Shown one piece after another: positions 1 through 6,160 of a stretch of DNA of 13,706 nt (the first letter of the stretch is position 1; each line of letters begins with the position of its first letter). The DNA is taken from contig DLBY01000162.1 in NCBI GenBank assembly GCA_002480345.1, forward strand, positions 1-13,706. The letters run 5' to 3'. Below the pieces are notes generated by a model, which was not told where the DNA came from, searched no databases, and was given only the letters and a program-made list of their open reading frames with translations. This DNA comes from Phycisphaerales bacterium UBA7812 (GTDB lineage Bacteria; Planctomycetota; Phycisphaerae; Phycisphaerales; UBA1924). Made by a program: the position numbers and the translations under genes.

Positions 1-111
1 GGTCCCCCCCATCGCGCCCGCTCCGTCCTGCTTCCTGCCACACCGACGGACCGCACGCCCCACGCGCCGGCCACGCGATCGCATCCTACCGCGACCCCAT
101 CGCCGCCGCGC
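1..111. other. Window edge, non-coding as far as visible
   Basis: This is the sequence downstream of the kinase stop codon. It is C-rich, and I see no convincing open frame, no hairpin followed by a T run, and no promoter. A neighbouring gene may begin or end just outside the window. Confidence 0.4.
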
Positions 112-1440
112 TCACTCATCCTGAGACCGCAGCGCCGCCTCCAACTCCGCCACACGCTCGCGCAACGCCCGGCTCTCCGCCATCGCCGCATCCAGCTCCC
201 CGCGCACACGGTCCAGTTCCACCCGAAGCGCCGTCTCTTCCGGGAACCCCTCATCCGGATGCACCACGATCGCCGTCACCACCACGAGCGCGACCGCCGC
301 AACCCCCAGCCCCCCCGCGATCGGCAACCAATATCGCCCCAGCAGCTTCCGAGACAGGTATCCGAAACTGTCCCGCTTCGCCTCGATCGGCTCACCCGTC
401 AGGAAACGATCGATGTCCCGCGCCAGATCGCCGGGCGTCTGATACCGCGAATCGCGCGACTTCGCCAACGCCTTGAGCGTGATGGTGTCGAGCTCACCCT
501 TCACCTGCGGGTTGATCGTTCCGGGGCGAGGCGGAATCTCGTGCATGATCCGCCCGACCACCTCGGGCATCGGACCGTTGATCCGGTACGGGAACTGCCC
601 CGTCAACAACTGATAGAGGATCACGCCGAGCGAGTACACATCCGTGCGCACATCGATCTTCGCCATGTCCCCCTTCGCCTGCTCCGGGCTCGCCCACGGG
701 AGGCTCCCGATGAACTGACCCGTCGCCGTCATCTGCGTCGGAGCCGCGCTCAGGTGACCGTCCACCGATTCCAGCTTCGCGAGCCCGAAATCCAGAATGT
801 GCGGCTCGCCCTCGGGCGTCACACGGATGTTCCCGGGCTTGATATCACGGTGGATCACGCCACGCAGGTGCGCCGCGTTCACCGCCCGGCAGATCTTCCC
901 GAACAGCCGAAGCGTGTCCTCGATGCCCAGCTCGTTGTGCGTGACATACTCGTCGAGCTTGCGCCCCGCGATGTAGTCCATCACATAGTACCCGCAGCCG
1001 CCCGCGATCCCGCTGTCGTGGATCGTCACGATGTTCGGGTTGTCGAGCTGCGCGAGCACCTGGATCTCCCGCTCGAAACGGATCCGATCGCTCTGCCGCG
1101 CCAGCGCCCCCTCCCGCATCAGCTTGATCGCGACCTGCCGCCCGGTCCCTTCCTGCCGCGCGAGGTAGACAACACCCTGCCCGCCCCGGTGCAACTCGCG
1201 CACGATCGTGTACCCGGGGATCCCCGCCGCCAGACCGATCCCGCGCATCGCCGGACGGCTCCGATGCTGCGCCTGCATCCGCGCCGCGCGGATCAGCCCC
1301 AGCTCGCTCGAACCCGATCCCGAGTCCGAATCCCCGCGCGACACCGATCCGCGCGAGAGATCCCCCGCCGTCACCACCCGACGCGCGCCCGAGTCGTTCG
1401 CGCCCCCGCCCGACCCCTCGGGCTTCGGCACCGACACCAT
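112..1440 (-). CDS. Membrane-anchored Hanks-type Ser/Thr protein kinase
   Basis: This kinase phosphorylates protein Ser/Thr residues; its targets are unknown. All key kinase motifs are visible. Numbered on the 442-aa form, they are a glycine-rich loop GGQGVVY near 86-92, VAIK with catalytic Lys106, the helix-C Glu125, HRDIKPGN at 197-204, DFG at 217-219, SPEQ in place of APE at about 251-254, and DVYSLGVILYQLLTG of helix F. A single hydrophobic segment (~371-393) follows an Arg/Lys-rich stretch, so the kinase should face the cytoplasm. The last ~40 residues form a Leu/Glu/Arg heptad coiled coil, which would lie outside the membrane. There are no PASTA, WD40 or TPR repeats. I chose the ATG at 1440 because GGAG lies 6 nt before it. 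A GTG at 1605 would add 55 residues, the first half of which looks non-coding, but would leave only 24 nt after the sigma gene. Probably co-transcribed with that gene. Confidence 0.9.
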   Translation of the reverse strand: MVSVPKPEGSGGGANDSGARRVVTAGDLSRGSVSRGDSDSGSGSSELGLIRAARMQAQHRSRPAMRGIGLAAGIPGYTIVRELHRGGQGVVYLARQEGTGRQVAIKLMREGALARQSDRIRFEREIQVLAQLDNPNIVTIHDSGIAGGCGYYVMDYIAGRKLDEYVTHNELGIEDTLRLFGKICRAVNAAHLRGVIHRDIKPGNIRVTPEGEPHILDFGLAKLESVDGHLSAAPTQMTATGQFIGSLPWASPEQAKGDMAKIDVRTDVYSLGVILYQLLTGQFPYRINGPMPEVVGRIMHEIPPRPGTINPQVKGELDTITLKALAKSRDSRYQTPGDLARDIDRFLTGEPIEAKRDSFGYLSRKLLGRYWLPIAGGLGVAAVALVVVTAIVVHPDEGFPEETALRVELDRVRGELDAAMAESRALRERVAELEAALRSQDE

Positions 1441-1629
1441 CTCCGTCTCCGCCTCCCGCTCCGAGGCATCCAGCTCGCGCCGCGCGTCGCGGGCATCCGG
1501 TTGTTGAGCATCATCAGGCAAGCAGGGTCCCCGAGCGTTGCAAGGCGTCGCACACGCCGCGCCGTGTCCACCCCCAGCATACCCCGTGCCCACGAGCCGC
1601 CGCACAACCCCGGCGTGCGCCGCCCCCGC

Positions 1630-2406
1630 TCACCGCCCCGGATCGGTGAAGAACTGCGAAGCGTTCCCGAGCTCCGAGCGCATCCGCTCGTGCGCCCGCG
1701 CGCGCAGCATATAGATCGCCCCCGTCGAACGCCCCAACTGCTCCGCGACCTCCTGCGCCGAACGGCACTCCAGGTCATACAGCCGCACCACCCGCTCGTA
1801 ATCGGGAGGCAGCGCCGACAGCGTCTGTTCGATCATCTGCTCGCTCTCGTCCCGCGCCGCCGCTCGGCTGGGCGTGCTCTCCGTCGCCCCGAGCAACTCC
1901 ACCAGCGCCACGAACGAGTTGTCCGCCATGTGCTTCGCCACCTGCACCCGCCGCTTCGGGTTCGGGCGCTTCGCCGCCTGCAGCCCGCGGAGCGCATCCC
2001 GCAGGTTGTTCTCCGCGACCTGGCTCAGCCACGCGAGGAACGACCCAAGCCCCCGATAGCGGAACTGCCCGATCAGCAGGAACGCCTCGAGATAGGTCAC
2101 CTGCATGACATCGTCCTCGTCCACCGCCGTCCGCCACTGTGCGCCGATCTTGGGCTTCAGGCGATCCCGTACGATCGGCCCATAGTGCTCCAGCAGCGCG
2201 CACAGCGCATCCTCGTCGCCCCCCGTCGCCCGCGCAACCAGAGATTCCTCGTCATCCAGGCTCAGCGAGGCATACGCACCGGGACGCTCCGACACACCGT
2301 CCACCGCGTCGGTCTCCGCTTCCGATCCGGACCGCGACTCCGACGACGCCGGAAGCGGCCGCGCCCGAGGACGCTCACCCGATTCGCCTTGCCGTTCATC
2401 CGTCAC
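1630..2406 (-). CDS. ECF-like sigma-70 family RNA polymerase sigma factor
   Basis: This protein should direct RNA polymerase to a particular promoter set. Numbered from the GTG at 2406 (258 aa), region 2 spans about 54-147 (DDEESLVARATGGDEDALCALL, then DVMQVTYLEAFLLIGQFRYRGLGSFLAWLSQVAENNLRDAL, split here for description). Region 4 spans about 190-246, with LSALPPDYERVV followed by a helix-turn-helix around SAQEVAEQLGRSTGAIYMLRARA. Regions 1 and 3 are absent, as in ECF sigma factors. The first ~50 residues are low-complexity and acidic/Arg-rich. The frame stays open to a TTG at 2580, but the GTG at 2406 has GGAGG 8 nt upstream and the extra residues do not look conserved. The kinase gene follows on the same strand. 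Sigma/kinase pairing is common in planctomycetes, so the kinase may modulate this factor. No anti-sigma gene is visible. Confidence 0.88.
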   Translation of the reverse strand: MTDERQGESGERPRARPLPASSESRSGSEAETDAVDGVSERPGAYASLSLDDEESLVARATGGDEDALCALLEHYGPIVRDRLKPKIGAQWRTAVDEDDVMQVTYLEAFLLIGQFRYRGLGSFLAWLSQVAENNLRDALRGLQAAKRPNPKRRVQVAKHMADNSFVALVELLGATESTPSRAAARDESEQMIEQTLSALPPDYERVVRLYDLECRSAQEVAEQLGRSTGAIYMLRARAHERMRSELGNASQFFTDPGR

Positions 2407-2414
2407 GCCCGGTG

Positions 2415-2419
2415 CCTCC
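2415..2419 (-). promoter_or_regulatory. Shine-Dalgarno site deciding the sigma factor start
   Basis: GGAGG on the minus strand lies 8 nt before the GTG at 2406-2404. It is one of the few strong ribosome-binding sites in this window, and it argues against the upstream TTG start at 2580. Confidence 0.65.
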
Positions 2420-2958
2420 AGACCAACAACGCCTCGCCGCAGGGCGGTCCCATGCACAACGATTCCAGTGTACCGGAGCCCAACCCGCCCCGGAATCCGC
2501 CAAGGGAAATTACTCGTTTTGTGTGCATTTGGTGAAGACCCCGCCGAAACACCTGTCAGAACTGAATGAATCTGTAACAATTCCAGAGGCGGAGAAGACC
2601 CCTGTTAACCGCTTGAATCACCGCGGCTCCGCGGGTCCCCGCTAGGTCGAAGCTCTCGACCAGACACCCTGCTCTTCTCTTCCCGGCCCGGGGGCGCATG
2701 CTTGCATCGTCCCCGGGCATTCCTTTGCCGTCGCGGATCTGGGTGTTATCGCGGATCCGGATGCAATCCCATGATCCGGTCCCCGCAGCGCACCGCACAG
2801 CGGCACGATCACCCAACACCGGCCAACGCAGAACCGACCAACGAGAAGCCTGTCGGCCCGCTCGATGCGCCCGGTGCACCGCGCGAGATCCACGCGCCCG
2901 GTACCACCACGCGCCCCGCCGCGACCACGCGACCGGGACAGAACCGGACGCAAAAAGA
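2420..2958. other. Long intergenic stretch upstream of the sigma factor gene
   Basis: I find no supportable gene here. An AT-richer patch (about 2505-2615) stands out in this GC-rich DNA and probably holds the sigma operon promoter. The best match I can make is TACACT at 2472-2467 with a poor TTCCGG 17 nt upstream, which would put a transcript start near 2460. Small inverted repeats occur at 2645-2661 (GGTCGA/TCGACC, 5-nt loop) and around 2629-2643 (CCGCGG twice). The octamer CGCGGATC occurs twice between about 2730 and 2760. No T run accompanies these hairpins. Confidence 0.4.
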
Positions 2959-2987
2959 CAGCACCCGCGGCAGAGCCGCGGGTGCTG
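2951..2987 (-). terminator. Intrinsic terminator of the dockerin-protein gene
   Basis: A perfect 13-bp stem (2959-2971 pairing with 2975-2987) encloses a 3-nt loop. On the minus strand it is followed by TCTTTTT (T run at 2956-2952). It lies about 70 nt past the stop codon of the dockerin-protein gene and points the right way to end that transcript before the sigma/kinase operon. A smaller palindrome, CGGGGC/GCCCCG at 3015-3028, lies between the stop codon and the terminator. Confidence 0.85.
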
Positions 2988-3059
2988 GGTGAAGTCAGGC
3001 TCGATCCGGCTCCCGGGGCACGCCCCGTTCACCGGTCAGCTATCCATGCGACGCACGGA

Positions 3060-4433
3060 TTACGGGCAACCCGCCAGGAACTCGGTCACGAAGATGTTGA
3101 GGTCCGTCAGGTCGAAGACATTGTCGCCGTTCAGGTCCGCGATCGCGTCCTGAGCCAGGAACGCGCCGATGAACCCGTTGATGTCCGCCAGGTCGAGGAC
3201 GCCGAAGGGCTCGGCAACATCGGCCAGGTTGCAGCCGTCGGGGCCGGGGGCCTCGACATTGAACTGCATGAAGGCGGACGAGTAGGGGTTCAGGTAACCG
3301 TCGGTGCCGCCGCCGGGCGTGTTGCAGGCGAAGCCACCGAAGTAGAACAGGAACCCGACATCCGACTCATCGACACCCGCGGAGGTGAAGATTTCCATCG
3401 CGTCCCACGAGCCGAAGCCCTCGCCGGGCTCGACCACGGTCGCGACATCGACGGGCCACTGGGTGATCGCCGCCGCGGTCGCCGGGAAGGTATCGAGGCG
3501 GTTCGAGGGGGCGTACAGACCCGTGCCGGTCGGCAGGATGTTGTTGAAGGTCGACAGGTCAGCAGCCGAACCGTCGGGGTTCGCAACATCACCAAGGATG
3601 CCGCTGAAGTCGATCAGGTCGTTGTTGCTGAACATCGCGTCGCCCTCGAGCACGCCGGGCTGACGGAAGGTGATCACAAAACCGCAGTCCGAGAAGCCCT
3701 CGCCCACGGTGCCCGGCGCGTCGCCGTCGCTGCCCTGGGGGTTGGTCGAGCTGCCGTTGCTGTCCGCGATCTCGATCGGGGTGTCAGCGATGTCGAGGAA
3801 GATGGTCCACAGGAAGCCCTCGGCGAACTCGATGACGCCGCTGTTGTCGGTGTCGTTCGCGCCGGGGAGGTCCGTCACGATGACGGGGCTGTGGGCAACC
3901 GCCGACGACTGGGTCGCCGGGTCGTCGTTCTCGGTGAACGCCATGATGAAGTCATAGCCGACGATACCCGCGGGATCGACGCCCGTCGGGTCCTGGCCCG
4001 GGGTGAAGGCCGGATCCTGCAGGCCGGTGTAGTACTGGAAGTTGATGCCGTTGATGATCGAATCAGCCGGCGCATCGAACCAGTTCTGCCACAGACGCAC
4101 GCCGTTGTCGGCCAGCGCATCGCCGTTCGCCTCGCTCATGATGCCGGTGAACACACCGACGCCCTGATCCTCGGGCGCGACGCCAGCGGCGCCCTCGCAC
4201 GGATCAGCGATGTTCGCGTTCCAGCTCCAGCTGCCGCGGTTCACGACGCCCGTGGTCGCCTCGGCGTTGAAGATACGCTCGCCGGTGCGCATGTTGATGT
4301 ACACCTGACCGGTGTTGCCACCGTCGTACTTCTGCCACTCGAGGGCGATGGGCGTCTTGTCCAGTTCGGCGTTCGCGACACCGGCAATACCACCGGCCGC
4401 GACCGCGAGAATGAGACCGCTCTTGATCTTCAT
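3060..4433 (-). CDS. Secreted protein with C-terminal GC-type dockerin domain
   Basis: This is an exported protein of unknown main function, 457 aa. Residues 1-22 are a clear signal peptide: MKIKS, a hydrophobic core, then a cleavage site after ANA. The last 57 residues (401-457) form a dockerin-like module bracketed by Cys401 and Cys456. It has two parallel half-repeats, FGVLDLADINGFIGAFLA and NVFDLTDLNIFVTEFLA, and a calcium-loop motif DLNGDNVFD, and it ends AGCP. This is the pattern that public annotation calls GC-type dockerin in planctomycetes. The middle is acidic and Gly/Asn/Asp-rich, with no enzyme fold I recognise. It contains a separate EF-hand-like loop, DTDNSGVIEFAE, at 194-205. 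The ATG at 4433 is chosen because AGGAG lies 8 nt upstream and the signal peptide begins there; a start 7 codons earlier is also open. Its codons end in C more often than those of the other minus-strand genes here, consistent with high expression. Confidence 0.85.
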   Translation of the reverse strand: MKIKSGLILAVAAGGIAGVANAELDKTPIALEWQKYDGGNTGQVYINMRTGERIFNAEATTGVVNRGSWSWNANIADPCEGAAGVAPEDQGVGVFTGIMSEANGDALADNGVRLWQNWFDAPADSIINGINFQYYTGLQDPAFTPGQDPTGVDPAGIVGYDFIMAFTENDDPATQSSAVAHSPVIVTDLPGANDTDNSGVIEFAEGFLWTIFLDIADTPIEIADSNGSSTNPQGSDGDAPGTVGEGFSDCGFVITFRQPGVLEGDAMFSNNDLIDFSGILGDVANPDGSAADLSTFNNILPTGTGLYAPSNRLDTFPATAAAITQWPVDVATVVEPGEGFGSWDAMEIFTSAGVDESDVGFLFYFGGFACNTPGGGTDGYLNPYSSAFMQFNVEAPGPDGCNLADVAEPFGVLDLADINGFIGAFLAQDAIADLNGDNVFDLTDLNIFVTEFLAGCP

Positions 4434-4441
4434 GGTGAGAA

Positions 4442-4446
4442 CTCCT
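4442..4446 (-). promoter_or_regulatory. Shine-Dalgarno site of the dockerin-protein gene
   Basis: AGGAG (within AGAGGAGT) on the minus strand lies 8 nt before the ATG at 4433. It fixes the start at the signal peptide rather than at the earlier in-frame codon at 4454, which overlaps the palindrome just upstream. Confidence 0.75.
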
Positions 4447-4449
4447 CTA

Positions 4450-4461
4450 TTCAACGTTGAA
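4450..4461. repeat. Perfect 12-bp palindrome in the dockerin gene leader
   Basis: TTCAACGTTGAA is a perfect palindrome ending 3 nt upstream of the ribosome-binding site. It could be an operator or simply chance. It has no spacer, so it is a poor RNA hairpin but a reasonable site for a dimeric DNA-binding protein. Confidence 0.4.
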
Positions 4462-4573
4462 AAACGGACTCCGACTCAGGAAAGCGAGGCCCACTCGCCC
4501 CGCAAAGAGCGCAACTCGGCAACACGCCGAACCACGCTGAACGACTGATTGATGCTGAAGTCTCGATCTCCCT

Positions 4574-4602
4574 CCGACCGGCTCTGAGAAATGCCGACCG
4601 GC
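4574..4602. repeat. Short direct repeat in the dockerin gene leader
   Basis: CCGACCGGC occurs at 4574-4582 and again at 4594-4602, exactly 20 bp apart (about two helical turns), and the two following bases of context (CT after one mismatch) also match. The repeat lies in the presumed untranslated leader. It may be a pair of protein-binding sites, but two copies are weak evidence. Confidence 0.3.
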
Positions 4603-4719
4603 GCTCCGCAAAGATCATCCCCGACGAGACGGAAGACTTTCTTCAGCGAGGCACATGACTCCCTCTCTCAAACACGAAAGGCCCACGGGCAGACCCCGAG
4701 GAGAACCTCTCGCATATCG

Positions 4720-4747
4720 AATATACCGATTTCCACCCGCCTTGCAA
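4720..4747 (-). promoter_or_regulatory. Sigma-70-like promoter of the dockerin-protein gene
   Basis: On the minus strand a -35 TTGCAA (4747-4742) and a -10 TATATT (4725-4720) are separated by 16 nt, inside an AT-rich island. It is the best housekeeping promoter match I found in the window. It predicts a transcript start near 4713 and so a leader of about 280 nt before the ATG at 4433. I saw no similar match closer to the gene. The remaining DNA between here and the carA stop (4748-4902) holds no gene or hairpin terminator that I can see. Confidence 0.55.
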
Positions 4748-4902
4748 GGGGGCCTTCGCGCATTTTTCACCCAACAACCGCGCCGGTGCCCCTCCAGACC
4801 GCCTCAGAACGCCGTCCGAAAAACGCCCAAATTACCCACCTTCACACAAACGCCCGCCGGAACCCCCCGAACGACACATCACCGCGCGTCACCCGACTCC
4901 CG

Positions 4903-6138
4903 TCACGGAGCCCCCGCCCGCGCGAACGCGAACACCGCATCCGCAAATCGGTCGAACAGCGGGCCCGAATCGTGCGGCCCGGGCGACGCCTCGGGGTGAT
5001 ACTGCACGCTGAACACCGGGCGGTCTTTCAGGCGGAACCCTGCGACCGTCTGATCGTTCAGATGCACCCGCGTCACCACGCCCCCCGCCGCCTCAAGCGA
5101 GTCCCGGTCGACCGCGAACCCGTGGTTCTGGCTCGTGATCGCCACCTCGCCCGACTCCGTGTCCAGAACGGGCTGGTTCGCACCCCGGTGCCCGAAAGGC
5201 AGTTTGTAGGTCTTCGCCCCGATCGCCTGCGCCAGCAACTGGTGCCCAAGGCAGATCCCGAAAACCGGCACCGCGGGCTCGAGCGTCAACACCCGCTCCA
5301 CCGTTTCCACCGTCTGCGTCACCGTCGCCGGGTCGCCGGGCCCGTTCGAGACGAACAACCCCGCGAACTCACCCGATTCGAACGCCGCGACCACATCGTC
5401 CGCCGCGACATCGAACGGAAGCACGCTGAGCGAGAGCCCCCGCTCACGCAGGTTCCGCAGGATGTTGTTCTTCGCCCCGCAGTCCAGCACCGCGATCGTG
5501 GGTGAGCCGCCACCGGCCCGCGCCCCCGTCTCACTACGGGGCCTCCACCGCCACGCCCCCATCCCCTCGTTCCACGAGCACCGCTCCCGACGCGCCACGC
5601 CAGGCACCAGGTTCGCGCCCTCCATCGAGGGCGCCTCCCGCGCCCTCGCCACCAGTTCCGCGTCCGTCACCGAATCATCGTCCGTGATCGCGCCCGGGAC
5701 CGCGCCCGCCTCGCGGATCCGCCGCGTCAGCGCCCGCGTGTCGATCCCGCTGATCCCCAGCACGCCCGCCTCTCGCAGGTACGCGTCCAGCGTGGCCGAC
5801 GCGCGGAAATTCGAGGGCACGCGCGTGTGCTCATGCACCACGAACCCCGACACATGCACCCGTGTCGATTCCGTGTCTTCCTCGTTGACACCCGTGTTGC
5901 CCACCAAGGGCGTCGTCTGAACCAAGATCTGCCCCGAATACGACGGATCCGTCAGCGATTCCTGGTACCCCGTCATCGCGGTGTTGAACACCACCTCCGC
6001 GGTCGTCACCACGCCCCGACCCGTCGCGCCGAACGCCTCGCCACGGAACACCCGACCGTCGGCGAGCGCCAAGCGCCCCACCGTCTTCACCGATGCCCCG
6101 CTCTCCGTGCCCCGTGCCGCCGTGGTCGTGCTGGTCAT
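4903..6138 (-). CDS. carA: Carbamoyl-phosphate synthase, small (glutaminase) subunit
   Basis: CarA hydrolyses glutamine and passes ammonia to the large subunit CarB, giving carbamoyl phosphate for pyrimidine and arginine synthesis in the cytoplasm. The protein is 411 aa, near the family length (~380). The N-terminal CarA domain shows FNTAMTGYQESLTDPSYSGQ (51-70) and GISGIDTRALTRRIRE (128-143). The class I glutamine amidotransferase domain begins near 214 (AVLDCGAKNNI). It has SNGPGDP (264-270), the nucleophile Cys296 in GICLGHQ, and His381/Glu383 in HPEASPGPHD. All three catalytic residues are present. There is no Shine-Dalgarno site before the ATG at 6138. A GTG at 6090 (residue 17), with GGAG further upstream, is an alternative. 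No carB gene is visible nearby. The gene starts back to back with priA. Confidence 0.95.
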   Translation of the reverse strand: MTSTTTAARGTESGASVKTVGRLALADGRVFRGEAFGATGRGVVTTAEVVFNTAMTGYQESLTDPSYSGQILVQTTPLVGNTGVNEEDTESTRVHVSGFVVHEHTRVPSNFRASATLDAYLREAGVLGISGIDTRALTRRIREAGAVPGAITDDDSVTDAELVARAREAPSMEGANLVPGVARRERCSWNEGMGAWRWRPRSETGARAGGGSPTIAVLDCGAKNNILRNLRERGLSLSVLPFDVAADDVVAAFESGEFAGLFVSNGPGDPATVTQTVETVERVLTLEPAVPVFGICLGHQLLAQAIGAKTYKLPFGHRGANQPVLDTESGEVAITSQNHGFAVDRDSLEAAGGVVTRVHLNDQTVAGFRLKDRPVFSVQYHPEASPGPHDSGPLFDRFADAVFAFARAGAP

Positions 6139-6160
6139 GGGCGATAGTCTATGCGTGCCA
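6139..6160. promoter_or_regulatory. Candidate shared bidirectional promoter for carA and priA
   Basis: Only 12 bp (6139-6150) separate the two start codons. The near-perfect palindrome ATAGTCTAT (6144-6152) gives a TANNNT -10-like hexamer on each strand: TAGTCT at 6145-6150 (plus) and TAGACT at 6151-6146 (minus). Typical spacing would place transcript starts near 6157 and 6139, that is, at or next to the ATGs at 6160 and 6138. I see no -35 element on either strand, so this rests on symmetry and position alone. Confidence 0.35.

Noticed and set aside
259..2535. Very long open frame (758 codons) on the plus strand
   Set aside because: It lies antisense to the kinase and sigma factor genes, and its product is Arg/Pro/His-rich with no family motifs. 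In GC-rich DNA, antisense frames stay open by chance. The same applies to frames at 2865-4460 (plus), 6471-8462 (plus), 7669-8640 (minus) and 8552-10030 (minus).
2730..2780. Repeated CGCGGATC/GATCCGG words, considered as a repeat element or origin-like boxes
   Set aside because: There are only two or three short copies without regular spacing, and no DnaA-box-like sequence. Likely chance in GC-rich DNA.
2865..3059. Possible small plus-strand genes between the terminator and the dockerin gene
   Set aside because: Products are Arg/Pro-rich, there is no ribosome-binding site, and they overlap the terminator hairpin and then run antisense to the dockerin gene.
4618..4659. Upstream 13-codon reading frame in the dockerin gene leader (minus, ATG TGC CTC...)
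   Set aside because: It has a purine-rich stretch before it, but at poor spacing, and nothing in its sequence suggests a leader peptide. Too short to support.
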